Shown here: one piece after another, positions 19,001 to 23,851 of the stretch | Position numbering within the stretch: position 1 is the stretch's first letter | How the letters are laid out: each line of letters begins with the position of its first letter | Program-made: the position numbers and the translations under genes | Origin: Bradyrhizobium canariense | GTDB taxonomy: Bacteria; Pseudomonadota; Alphaproteobacteria; Rhizobiales; Xanthobacteraceae | Length of the DNA: 64,000 bases | Reading direction: 5' to 3' | Assembly: GCF_018130465.1 (NCBI RefSeq) | Contig: NZ_JAFCKJ010000003.1 | Location: 186,001-250,000, forward strand | Notes under the pieces: model-generated | Told to the model about the DNA's origin: nothing | The model's database searches: none | Seen by the model: only the letters and a program-made list of their open reading frames with translations

Positions 19001-19192
19001 GGAGCCGTTCGCGGCGATGGAGAGCGAACCGAGATCTCCGCTTGATGCGAGGACCGAGGTCTTGAAGAAGGCCTGGCCTGCATTGGTATCCGTAATTGAG
19101 ATCGCCCCCTGTGCGGTGAGCGTCTGCAGGCTGGTATCCTCGACAACAACTTGAACCGTGGGCGCACCAATGACGGCCGGTGAATTAGGCAT
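7079..19192 (-). CDS. Giant VCBS/cadherin-like/RTX-repeat surface adhesin, 4037 residues
   Basis: No signal peptide: the protein begins MPNSPAVIGAPTVQ, as expected for type I secretion directed by the C-terminus. Order of parts by residue: nine VCBS-type repeats of about 100 residues (1-945, each built around V.DVTED...LGAG..K.DTFTV.SLDGT); a short Ig-like and SdrD-like segment (950-1320; FADTNNNGTFDAGE); a calcium-binding RTX block (from about 1325; GGDGADLLFGGAGNDKI) leading into long beta-roll-like repeats of the form NFNDVFDATGF; four cadherin-like repeats (2455-2840; NEAPTD, SVAENSAANTVVG); then a second RTX and beta-roll block (2850-4037) that parallels the first. The end, TDSNFLLH, is short and hydrophobic like type I signals. 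Inferred role: calcium-stabilised attachment or biofilm matrix protein. No HlyB/HlyD/TolC genes are in the window. Confidence 0.9.
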   Translation of the reverse strand: MPNSPAVIGAPTVQVVVEDTSLQTLTAQGAISITDTNAGQAFFKTSVLASSGDLGSLSIAANGSYVYSVADSKVQYLGAGETKVDTFTVTSLDGTTKQVAFTIIGVNDTAVIGVPTVVDVTEDAASPTLKATGSISITDADQSQAAFKTVVSSAPGNLGTLVLQSNGSYTYSVANSAVQYLGAGQVKTDTFTVTSLDGTTKQISFNVHGTNDAAVIGTPTQRDVTEDASSPTLSATGSISITDADQGQAFFKASVNAASGNLGSLMLAANGTYTYSVANSATQYLGAGDTKVDTFTVTSLDGTTKQVSFTIHGINDAAVIGVPTVHDVTEDATNPVIYATGTVSINDADQGESAFQPTIQAGSGNLGVLIMGSNGAYVYAVLDSAVQYLGMGNTKVDTFTLTALDGTQKQVTFTIHGTNDAAAIGAPVVHDVTEDVGVSITGNLTAAGTLSVSDADQNQSSFQTVVTAASGTLGHLSIAANGAYSYTVANSAVQYLGANDSKTETFTVTSLDGTQKQVAFTIHGTNDAAVIGTPDQHDVTKNASPVTLTAIGVLSITDADQNQSSFQTAVGSAAGNLGHLTIAASGAYSYSVANSATQYLGTADIKTDTFTVTSLDGTQKQVTFTIHGGSGANTPATIGNPSNAVVTEDVGGATLTATGTILVTDPDAGQAAFQTGVTPGSGNLGNLVLQSGGSYTYSVADSAVQYLGLGQSKVDTFTVSSIDGTQKVVSFTIQGANDTAVISDPVVHAVTEDAGGATLTATGQLTATDPDAGQSSFQAGTLTGAGNLGTLSLAADGTYTYSVANSATQSLGAGQIHTDTFTIHSLDGTPKTVTFDVIGANDAAVISDPIQHDVTEDGAATLSVSGQITATDPDQGQSQFNTTTVPTPGNLGHLTITSDGHYTYTVDNALVQSLAAGEVRIETFTVSSIDGTQKPVSFTIHGTQDAPVLTASNVSGADDGLIPLSISAHMVDDSGALSAVSITGIPSTYALNHGTPFEDGHWEVAASDLGTLALVPGEQAHADTLVLQLSVASIEGGQQSVTATTVTIDVTAGLHDTSNRAVDGYIAGAFVFADTNNNGTFDAGEASAVTNADGSFTLHNPSGTLIMTGGTDVSTGLAFTGTLKAPEGSTVVTPLTTLITSLAVGDVTAADATLLVAAAFHLDGVELTTFDPVPFAIGGDATATAVLSAGVQVQSTVAQISAVGGSQDAVFGAIADAITAAGNNPVDLSDTATGGALETIATASGVSQDALSTVVSVVSASNTVIQNAADVTAIAQAGQVAQGDAATSLGAITDFNDTAQTGAVTAVYVDDLQAQVDAAQVAAPGIAVLGTSGNDVLTGTAAIDTIDGLEGNDQISGGDGADLLFGGAGNDKIAGNAGNDKIDGGTGFDRATYTEATGGITVNMAAGTASGAGVDSDTLVNVEGIIGSDFADTYDATGFAGVTGVAGAVVGYNEFEGGKGDDQITGLLNGPGQALTRVSYLHATDSVTVDIQAHSAHATNGTVAEDLASIGQDSFTNVSGVIGSAFNDTLRGSNNGTGTFESYEGRAGNDLIDGRGGYDIAVYSNDAATTAGITVNLAAGTVVGDSTVGTDTLVAVEAVRGTNFNDVFDATGFGAGGANIGSLGTFNDFQGAGGDDTIIGNGATRLNYTNAAGAVTVDLQGTTVSTNPLLVAGTATALGEGIDRFTGVNAVQGSSFGDTLLGSNLNNTFTGLGGDDYIDGRGGFDVASYNSLTTATTGVNVNMALGTATGISDGSIGHDTLRSIEGVQGTFFADKFDATGYGQAGAANIGNNGNFNQFEGLAGDDLITGNGNTRVIYGNASAAVTVDLSLGTAHGTAAGDAAAIGTDTITGGVNSITGSGFGDTLIGDGNSNTFTGGGGSDAIEGGDKGDIAIFSGTRAQYTITVNGNQVTVQDNNVTARDGTDTLTNVEILQFTNVNVLVASGTQANPVDLSDPLLFFNGTGAALSSLVTSSANDYVKINQALSGHLIDLGAGTDDTVTLGITGGYNLNLANVEHLVGTGGDDFVGFLSNVNGLTIDMGGGNDNVVLVNGSNSLSVTGTEILTGNDFTVGGFASNDTLTLQNTVSGLSVNLGNGNNTLNLAAGANSFTNIFSIATINGTASDDTLTVANGIGTPGLSIDLGIGNDTLAVGSTFLNGALHGVEHLVGSTGNDFYSLTNDQTGLTVDLGAGNNSLQIAAGANTLSVTNVQSIGTSDYNGIGGTPASDDTLTLLSNVTGVTINLQQGDNTLKLAAGTNSVTTYRVQHINGSASDDTLTMLNDPGPVTIDLGGGSDILNLTQFTGAVSVANIEHVNGSAFTDFITDAGVLGTTTITGGGGADIITAGAATDVIRYTDASDSSQITGLDTVNNFDATQDQFLLDGVVGTAGAIHFMASGALDGSPSTPHAEAILVDVGGQKQLQIDVNGDGVIGAGDITVVMNGLAGTLSDANFAVVTPNHAPTDIALGPIVPALVPENSAPGSVVGVLSDMDPDAGDTASYMLTDDAGGLFAISNGAVVTTALLDFEQAATHQITVQVTDHAGATFSKNFQINVTNVNEAPTDVTMSNASVAENSAANTVVGFLTAVDPDAGSTATYTLIDDAGGLFSLVANQVVTTAPLDFEQAASHQITVRATDGGGLTVDKIFTIATANVNEAPTAVLLSNSSVAENSAANTVVGALSALDPDANDTATFTLTNDAGGLFTISNGNLVTTAPLNFEQATSHSVTVHATDVGGLTHDTTFAIATSNVNEAPTDISLSNTVIQQGTANGTVVGALSALDPDTGDTFTYTLADNAGGQFAVSGGNIVVAGSLTTGTEQITVVATDAGGLSFQKTIGITVNGGALVVGTAGPDTLPGTTSDDTIQGLAGNDKLQGLAGNDIIDGGTGFDRAIYTDATSAITVNLAAGTVTGGSGTDTLLGIESIVGSSFNDIINAAGFAGDSGIAGNPIGLNEIEGGGGNDTITSAVNSQGALLTRVSYISATAGVTVDLAAHTASASDGSVGTDNLVGAGFATVIGSQFADTLLGTANAGGTVEIFDGRAGNDTINGRGGFDRADYALDPATNSGITVNLLAGTVVGDRQGTGDVTIGTDTLISVESVRGTNFADSFNAAGFNGGGVNPGSNGTFNEFNGMGGNDTITGNGNTRLAFVNATGAVTVDIAAGTDSGDASTGNDTFSNVNAIQASMFNDTLLGSNNATGTTETFAGLGGDDLIDGRGGFDLATYNNIYFSTGPVTVNMGAGTATGDASIGTDTLRSIEAVQGTNFNDVFDASTFGTGAALNLGNNGTFSQFEGIGGNDTITGNGNTRIIYSSAAAGVTIHMAAGSATGDGSVGTDSFTGVNSATGSQLADTYDASGFVGGVGAFNTGSFNLFEGIGGNDSITGNGNTRIAYTQAASAVSVDLSGATGNAHSIAASDGAAIGIDTILGGVNSVQGSNFNDVITGGTGNEFFFGGAGADTLNGGGGNDTLTGQGGNDGLDGGTGTDMASFTGARAGYAVNFNTPGAGQIQVVDSQGAARDGTDTLSNIEVLQFNDATVLLTAGTALNPVDISAFNLGAGGIIGTAADDFLVVGGNVFGHQIDLGAGLNDTVSLASQNFYQLNLLNVEHVTGSTGNDNVNLVSNAAGLTVDLGDGTDNMTLAGGVNSLSVANVEILTTNDFSGLAVNDTLALQNNASGGMNVNLAQGDNTLNLAAGSNTFVDLFNIQHINGTASNDVLTVTDGIFTLGNNAIVDLAGGDNTLNFGGGGFTMTALNIQHVVGNSLDNFVTFNNNLTGVSIDLGTGTDHVNLAGGFNSVSLTGVDSVSGSDFSGPASDDTLMLLTDVTGLTIDLGPGINTVTLAAGTNSLDGLFNINQINGSSTGDVLTLTQQTFSTIDMGDGIDTVNFVGTAGTVTVVNAETVNGSIGNDFITIGNTAGTTTVTGGTGADNITASAAADNFNFNSAAESQTGNGDTVVNFNASSDTFTFTNMTGLNGFTGPVHFVDTAAFDGSAGSPHSEARVDGTGTNAMLQIDVNGDGQFGAGDMEISLVNYAGTLTDSNFLLH

Positions 19193-19981
19193 GAAAAATC
19201 CCCCCCAAAAAGAGCTTGGTCGACTGATTATTGGCAGGCTGTGCCGACAGGCCGTAGCGACCAGAAATGATTGATCGGGGCTTCCCCCAGACTTAATTCG
19301 CGACGCAACTGGATAGTTATAAAATAGGTACTCGACGCTTGTATGAGCAGCGGAACATTCGCGTCAAGCGCCAAGCACGAGAAGCATGTGCGAAGTTGGT
19401 CGCAATCGGATTCATCGTGATGAAGTACGATTAATTGCTGCATCGCAATTGCGAAACAGAAATTGGTTGTCGTCGGTAGAACGCATTGGCTTGCCACGAA
19501 AGCGTCCGGCGTGAAGACACGTCACTCTCGTTCCGTAGAATTACGGATATCAGACGTTTGGACGTTCCGACGTGGTGATCATCCTCTCGGGAGGCTGCTA
19601 TAGAATATCGCGACTGCGGAGGGATGGCGTTCAGCGTAAGCACCTTCACTGTGCCTAGGCTGCGGTTCAGTCACCTCGGTTCGCTCGGATGAAGGCGTGC
19701 GAGGCCGACGTGATCTCGGCGCGACCCGTGACGCGCTCGGCCAGCTCATCAGCGACTTCGTTGGTCGATCGCGAGACCAGCCCTCGATCGCGTTGCAGGC
19801 GACAATACGGATCGCACTGCGAGATCGACTGATCACGGGAGCTCGCGGTTCGTTATTCAAGCGCGTTCCCGCGGCCAAGTTCATTTCCAACACTCTTCGA
19901 CTGCTTCGTTGGTGTGGCAAGGCGTGGAGATTAGGAAGCGCAACACGATGGCAGCTGTTGTCGACGCAGCGGCAAGGAGCT
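19193..19981. other. Leader region of the adhesin gene; no confident gene
   Basis: About 790 bases upstream of the adhesin. The part nearest the gene (19210-19560) is visibly richer in A and T than the rest of the window and likely holds its promoter. Open frames across it lack ribosome sites and plausible composition. I could not place a -35/-10 pair with confidence. Confidence 0.45.
19200..19206 (-). promoter_or_regulatory. Poly-G ribosome binding site of the adhesin gene
   Basis: On the minus strand seven consecutive G lie 7 bases before ATG 19192, in the context TTTTTGGGGGGGATTTTTC. The run sits where the Shine-Dalgarno sequence should be and is the only candidate. Homopolymer runs of this kind are prone to slippage, which could change initiation efficiency. 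Confidence 0.6.
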
Positions 19982-20119
19982 TCACGAATGCCGGTGCAAT
20001 CGGACGAGCCCAAGCTCGACCAAGCGGGCGACGAGCTCATGGTCAAACAACGGCGGGCTGGTCCAGGATTCCGAAGCCAGGCGGTTCAGGAAGTCGCGTT
20101 CGGTCGCCGTCAGGTCCAT
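19982..20119 (-). CDS. Small protein, 45 residues
   Basis: Encodes MDLTATERDFLNRLASESW, continuing SPPLFDHELVARLVELGLVR. It is helical and amphipathic, shaped like a tiny winged-helix or MarR-type fragment, though too short to assign. GAGG precedes the ATG by 12 bases. It starts 18 bases after the stop of the membrane protein gene at 20138-20296, so the two probably form an operon. I recall near relatives in Bradyrhizobium; role unknown. Confidence 0.62.
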   Translation of the reverse strand: MDLTATERDFLNRLASESWTSPPLFDHELVARLVELGLVRLHRHS

Positions 20120-20137
20120 GATCGGGACCAACCTCGT

Positions 20138-20296
20138 TTACATGTCGCTGCAAGCGCTCCAGACGCCGACTGCAAGGGGGACGAAGGCGACGCAAACCCA
20201 AAAAGTGGGTGCGCTGGAGTAGAGGCCGGCAACAAGGATGCAGGCGCCGAAGCCAATAATTCCAAATGAGATCGCATAGGCAACCGCTTTTTCCAT
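20138..20296 (-). CDS. Small two-helix membrane protein, 52 residues
   Basis: Starts MEKAVAYAISFGIIGFGAC and continues with a second hydrophobic segment (FWVCVAFVPLAVGVW). It has two predicted membrane helices joined by a short Ser/Pro loop. The start at 20296 is preceded by TGAGGCG at good spacing; a longer frame from 20416 is rich in Arg/Pro and unlikely. First gene of a probable pair with the 45-residue protein gene. Unknown function. Confidence 0.65.
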   Translation of the reverse strand: MEKAVAYAISFGIIGFGACILVAGLYSSAPTFWVCVAFVPLAVGVWSACSDM

Positions 20297-20472
20297 TGGT
20301 CGCCTCACAAGCACGTCGCCTCTAAGACGCCGGGCGAGGTCAAACGTTCCTGCGCGCGGAGGCGCCCGAAAGGCCGCAGGCACCGAGATTGCCGGCACCT
20401 GCGGCCTACGCTCCACCGTTCCGCACGATCGGCGAAGCGATCCTAGATCCGAGCCCCCGATCGCGATCTGGC

Positions 20473-20640
20473 CTAAGCAGCCGTCGCGTCATGAAGCAGC
20501 CCAAGTAGTTTTTGAGCAACAAATACATTCATTCGCAGCGTTGCCCGTGAGTCATCCATAAGGATCACATCCACCTCTACCAACGACGGCTCGAGTTCTG
20601 CGGCAGCTACAACGTCGGTAATAACAAGCTTTTGGATCAT
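20473..20640 (-). CDS. Small hypothetical protein, 55 residues
   Basis: From ATG 20640 it reads MIQKLVITDVVAAAELEPSL and later DSRATLRMNVFVAQKLLGLL. It is mixed alpha/beta and acidic with no membrane segment. GGGGA lies about 9 bases before this ATG; other in-frame starts (20649, 20682) are possible. Not recognised as a named family. It sits alone between other small genes. Confidence 0.5.
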   Translation of the reverse strand: MIQKLVITDVVAAAELEPSLVEVDVILMDDSRATLRMNVFVAQKLLGLLHDATAA

Positions 20641-20766
20641 GGCGCGCATTCCCCATGGTTTATTTCCTGCAGAGTAGTACACGCAGCGCGGGCTCGGGGT
20701 GGCTCAATATTGCCGCGCTGGGGCACCCCGAAAGGGGGGGGCTCGACACTAGGCAGTGGCCATTGA

Positions 20767-20950
20767 TCATTTCCGGTTTGGCCGGTCGCGGCGGATGTTC
20801 TGGAATTCCTCGGGCCTTTGACGAGGCGCCGCTTGCGGCTGGCTTGGTCGTCCGGATTGACCGAGGCTTCGGCTATCTTGTCGATCGCGCTGCCAGCCGT
20901 TTCGCGAGCGCGCTGTTTCTGGTCCGTCTGGAGGCAAATGAAGCGCCGAT
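20767..20950 (-). pseudogene. Small basic protein gene with a one-base deletion
   Basis: One frame reads QKQRARETAGSAIDKIAEA, then SVNPDDQASRKRRLVKGP, and is lost at about 20815. The -1 frame then continues EEFQNIRRDRPNRK to a TGA at 20767-20769. I recall intact Bradyrhizobium proteins with the order ARETA...KRRLIKGP.EFR...RDRP, so one missing base at the junction (CCCGAGGAATTC) explains the break. The start is unresolved; 20950 is only an approximate limit. Confidence 0.5.
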
Positions 20951-20972
20951 GGCTGCGGCGGTGACGACGAGA

Positions 20973-21214
20973 CCCGCCGGTTCACGCTGGCGGGCCTTCT
21001 CGTTATGAAAGGCAAGCGATGATGGCGAGAACCACGTCGGCGCCCAGATCACCCGAATACACCGCAAAGATAAACCCGGCACCAAGAACAAGCGCAATTG
21101 CTTTGAGCGTCATCACCTTGAAATCCCCTCGTTAGTGAGAGGAGGCTGGACCCGAACTATTTCGGGAATGCTTCGCGTGAGGCGGCAAACGGCTTCGTTC
21201 ACCAAGGCGTTATC
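20973..21214. repeat. 242-bp repeat, copy 2
   Basis: Same orientation and exactly the same length as 5472-5713. It includes a stem (CCCGCC 20973-20978 with GGCGGG 20989-20994), the peptide gene, GAGGGG, and an upstream leader whose minus-strand sequence CCCGAA-ATAG-TTCGGG forms a perfect 6-bp hairpin. Similarity stops sharply after GGCGTTATC. Confidence 0.9.
21003..21116 (-). CDS. Small membrane peptide, copy 2
   Basis: Paralogue of the 5502-5615 gene and 37 residues long if read from GTG 21116, which aligns with the other copy's ATG; the next codon, ATG 21113, is an alternative start. It reads MTLKAIALVLGAGFIFAV then YSGDLGADVV. Compared with copy 1, codon third positions vary freely while residues change only I/M, V/L, A/V and V/I. 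That is the signature of a translated, constrained membrane peptide. GAGGGG lies upstream. Function unknown. Confidence 0.75.
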   Translation of the reverse strand: MMTLKAIALVLGAGFIFAVYSGDLGADVVLAIIACLS

Positions 21215-21526
21215 CGGAGGCCGTCGACACGAATTCTCAGGAAGCGCGACGGCAGCGGCTGATGGCGGCCAAGGAAGTTTCCTGTGGCACGGGCGTTGCT
21301 CATATCTAGGTGGCTGGGTTGCTGGACCCAGTTTGGAACAGGGCGTCGCCGGAACACTGTATTTCGAGCCCGGCGGCGTATCTTTTAGGGACTAGCGGCA
21401 CAACCGCCCGCGGCGCGTCCCTGCGAAAGTGTCCTCGATCCTTGGCATAGACCGTGCAGGCTAGTTCGCATCCGGGATTTTGCTAGTTCCTCCGGGACTT
21501 GGAACTCTTATTCGAAGGAAGTTTCC
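21215..21526. other. No confident gene
   Basis: The region between the second repeat copy and the small gene at 21527. An open frame covering 21135-21395 on the plus strand overlaps the repeat and lacks a ribosome site. Nothing else recognised. Confidence 0.35.
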
Positions 21527-21730
21527 ATGCCCTCGTCTATTGCACAGATTGTTTCCGCCTACGTTCGGTTGAAGAATAGACCTGCATTGGAAGACATGCG
21601 CATACACCGGCGCCAGCTACTAGCTGATGTTCAAAGCAGGATGGGGGTCGATCCAAGGCGAGCGGTTCTGGCTCTGCAGGAGGACGTCAAGCTGATCGAA
21701 GCAGGGCTGGGGGAGATTGGACAGGATTGA
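21527..21730 (+). CDS. Small hypothetical protein, 67 residues
   Basis: Starts MPSSIAQIVSAYVRLKNRP and continues LEDMRIHRRQLLADVQ, ending ..EDVKLIEAGLGEIGQD. Entirely helical and charged, probably a short coiled-coil or helical hairpin. The ribosome site AAGGAAG is well placed before ATG 21527. I recall similar small proteins in Bradyrhizobium without known function. Confidence 0.65.
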   Translation: MPSSIAQIVSAYVRLKNRPALEDMRIHRRQLLADVQSRMGVDPRRAVLALQEDVKLIEAGLGEIGQD

Positions 21731-22017
21731 TCGTCAGCAACGGCTGCGACTGTCTTTCACCTGCTCGGATTGAGCGCTCGAACGCCGCCGCTAAGAACAT
21801 CACCCGCCGTCACGCTGTCGGGCCCAGCACTCCCGGCGCTCTTAAGCTGCAATCCGTGAGACGTCGAACTCCGGTAGTTGTCCGGACGCCATTTCCGGAA
21901 CGGGGTGTCCTACCGAAGGAACACCGGCGAGATTTGAGCACCAATTTTTAAGTTGTTCCGGGATGGGCCGCAGGCGGGCTGGAACCACGCTGCGGCTTTT
22001 CCCATTGGGCTTAGTTC

Positions 22018-22230
22018 CTAGCCGTCGCGGCACGGAACGCCGAAGTCGTCGCAGGTGAGAGCGAAGGTTTCTTTCGCCTTCGCATCTTCAAAGCAGAAGC
22101 GCGTGCCGACATCCGCGCGATCGATCCACCAATCAATTTTACAGTCCTTTGCAATGCGCGAGGCTTCTCCTCGTAGCAGATCCAACTTTTTTCCAGCAAC
22201 GTGGACGATCAGGCAATTTTCCTTAGTCAT
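22018..22230 (-). CDS. Small hypothetical protein, 70 residues
   Basis: Reads MTKENCLIVHVAGKKLDLLR, then IDWWIDRADVGTRFCFED and ends CDDFGVPCRDG. It is soluble and acidic with four Cys and no clear metal motif. The ribosome site is poor. Its composition is protein-like, unlike the overlapping frames on the other strand. No family recognised. Confidence 0.5.
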   Translation of the reverse strand: MTKENCLIVHVAGKKLDLLRGEASRIAKDCKIDWWIDRADVGTRFCFEDAKAKETFALTCDDFGVPCRDG

Positions 22231-22333
22231 GAATGACGTCCCTATAATTGAAACTACGGCTCAATTTGATTCCGACAAGATGAAAATCGTGTGGCGTCTT
22301 CCCAGAGAAAGACGATCATTGATCCCGCTTCAG

Positions 22334-22616
22334 TTAGCGTCGTCCCCAATGCGGTTCCTTGCCCTTGGGATTGAGCTCCGGGGCGTAATGTCGGTTCAGC
22401 GCCCGCATGCCCCCGATACGGGCGAACATCGTCGGGCCGCCTCGCTCGGCCACCAGGAGCAAGGCTTCCATCGCTGCGCGCCACTCGGGCGCGTCATGCT
22501 CTCTCTTCGGCAGCCCAGCGATGTACTCGCCGGCCTCGCGCAGCGTGGCTAGGCAGGCAGCGACCGTCGACCTCGATTGGCTCCTCGAAAGGCCGCCCCC
22601 AGCCCCGATCGGTCAT
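22334..22616 (-). pseudogene. Small protein gene with a +1 frameshift
   Basis: From ATG 22616 the frame reads MTDRGWGRPFEEPIEVDGR. After about 22555 the sensible continuation is one base out of step: ATLREAGEYIAGLPKREHDA, then PEWRAAMEALLLVAERGGPT, MFARIGGMRALNRHY and a stop at 22334-22336. I recall intact single-frame relatives in Bradyrhizobium with MTDRGWGRPFE joined to TLRDAG...LPK..H...EW..AMEAL. The 283-base span is one more than a multiple of three, consistent with one inserted base near CTGCCTA. Probably a dead gene. Confidence 0.62.
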
Positions 22617-22955
22617 TCTTTCCGCGTCACGTCAGGAACAAACTTTCCTCTGGCATCTCCGGCACGTCGTCAGTGATCAAGGCATGTCGGCACCGCCGCA
22701 AGTTGCACTCCCAAAAGGCGGGTCCGTGTGGTTTGCGCAGACCCTCCGGCTCGGACGGAGTGCCCCTTTTGGGCAGTTCATTCCGCCACTTCACCGGCAT
22801 AAATTGAAGTCGCCGACCGTGCTGACTTTGCCCTTCCAAGCTTCAGCACGGAAAGGCAGGCGGCCCTACCACGCTATCAGCGAGGCGGGGTCGTTGCGTG
22901 TGGTCGGCGCTTGGTAAATCGGCTGCCTTCCCGCTTGCCCAGCAAGGGCGGTGCC
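22617..22955. other. No confident gene
   Basis: A minus-strand open frame, 22627-22839, contains MPVKWRNELPKRGTPSEPEG and a CxxxxC pair, but has no ribosome site and no clear relatives known to me; it may be another remnant. The plus strand has an equally weak frame, 22684-22917. Confidence 0.35.
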
Positions 22956-23075
22956 GTGATCGAACAACCTCATTTCGACGCTTACTCAGTGTTAGCACGC
23001 ATCTGTTTTGGCGTTGCCGTTATCGGTGGCGTAGCGCTCATCGCGGTGGCGATTTTGAGCATCTATTTCATGTAG
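22956..23075 (+). CDS. Small single-helix membrane protein, 39 residues
   Basis: From GTG 22956 the frame reads MIEQPHFDAYSVLARICFG and then a strongly hydrophobic helix (VAVIGGVALIAVAILSIYF). It has a short cytoplasmic acidic tail and one membrane helix. The ribosome site is weak (AGGGCGG). It resembles the other tiny membrane peptides of this region in design, not in sequence. Confidence 0.5.
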   Translation: MIEQPHFDAYSVLARICFGVAVIGGVALIAVAILSIYFM

Positions 23076-23272
23076 CAAAAGCGTATTGGAACCCGGCTCG
23101 CGCGCGATCTACTGCACGTCGTGGGTTAGACAGTGCACATGATTTGAACCGGCCCGACCTGGCAGGCGGACGCGGGGTCAGTATGGGATAGTTTATTGCG
23201 GCAGGAAGGCTGGCTTGAACCTGAGCGCCATAGGCGCATATTCGGCGGATGCTCGAGCAGCGACCAACTTTC

Positions 23273-23449
23273 ATGGCTCGGAAAAATCCCGGACTTGGCT
23301 GGGGCGTCGATATTCTGTGGCCCGATGGCGAAACGGAAGCAATCAAGGGCTTTATTACCGAAGGTGACGCAGTCAAGTGGATTGCTGAGCACGAGCACTC
23401 TAAGCCGTGGCAGGGAAATACAAACCAAAAACCATCCCTAGCGCCTTAG
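23273..23449 (+). CDS. Small hypothetical protein, 58 residues
   Basis: Starts MARKNPGLGWGVDILWPDGE and continues TEAIKGFITEGDAVKWIAEH. I recall this as a small Bradyrhizobium family with the conserved string DILWPDG followed by a helix ending in W. An alternative in-frame start lies at 23249. It is soluble, with no membrane helix or Cys cluster. Function unknown. Confidence 0.6.
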   Translation: MARKNPGLGWGVDILWPDGETEAIKGFITEGDAVKWIAEHEHSKPWQGNTNQKPSLAP

Positions 23450-23608
23450 AAACCCCCGCCCACCCTCCGGAAAATCGATCGCTGACAGCCGACTGCCTGT
23501 GCGGCCCGGGGCCATGGGCGGACTCCGTAGACTTGACGGCGACCACGCGGCGGGAGTCAGATCGGCCGCATGGGGTAACATCAGCACGACATCGACGATC
23601 TCGCGCGC

Positions 23609-23851
23609 ATGGAACGCATCTGCTTGGATCTGGCGGAGGAAAGCAGAGTGCCTGGCGAGGCCGGCGCGCTGCGGGAGATGGCCGCAAACTACGGTCGTGA
23701 GGCCGCCAAACTGACCATGGCTAAGACCGTGGATTGCTCGCGACGCAGGCGAACACTGCGATCAAAATCAGTAGGGTTGACAGGACACCCGTTCCGCCAG
23801 TCTATCCGACCGGGTCTGCCCGTCAGGCTTTTCCGGGCAGGTGATCAGTGA
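23609..23851 (+). CDS. Possible small helical protein, probably altered at its ends
   Basis: MERICLDLAEESRVPGEAG then LREMAANYGREAAKL resembles the core of a small Bradyrhizobium helical family (an example on the other strand at 28743-28967 has the same RLERVCLEQA..S pattern). The codons before ATG 23609 still read sensibly (HDIDDLAR) back to a TAA with no start, and the C-terminal half is Arg-rich and unlike the family. It may be a remnant. Confidence 0.38.
   Translation: MERICLDLAEESRVPGEAGALREMAANYGREAAKLTMAKTVDCSRRRRTLRSKSVGLTGHPFRQSIRPGLPVRLFRAGDQ

Noticed and set aside
16190-19045. A 951-codon open frame on the plus strand, opposite the VCBS repeats
   Set aside because: It mirrors the adhesin repeats on the other strand and is rich in Gly/Asp/Arg/Val as expected for an antisense frame of biased high-GC coding DNA. 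There is no ribosome site or fold.
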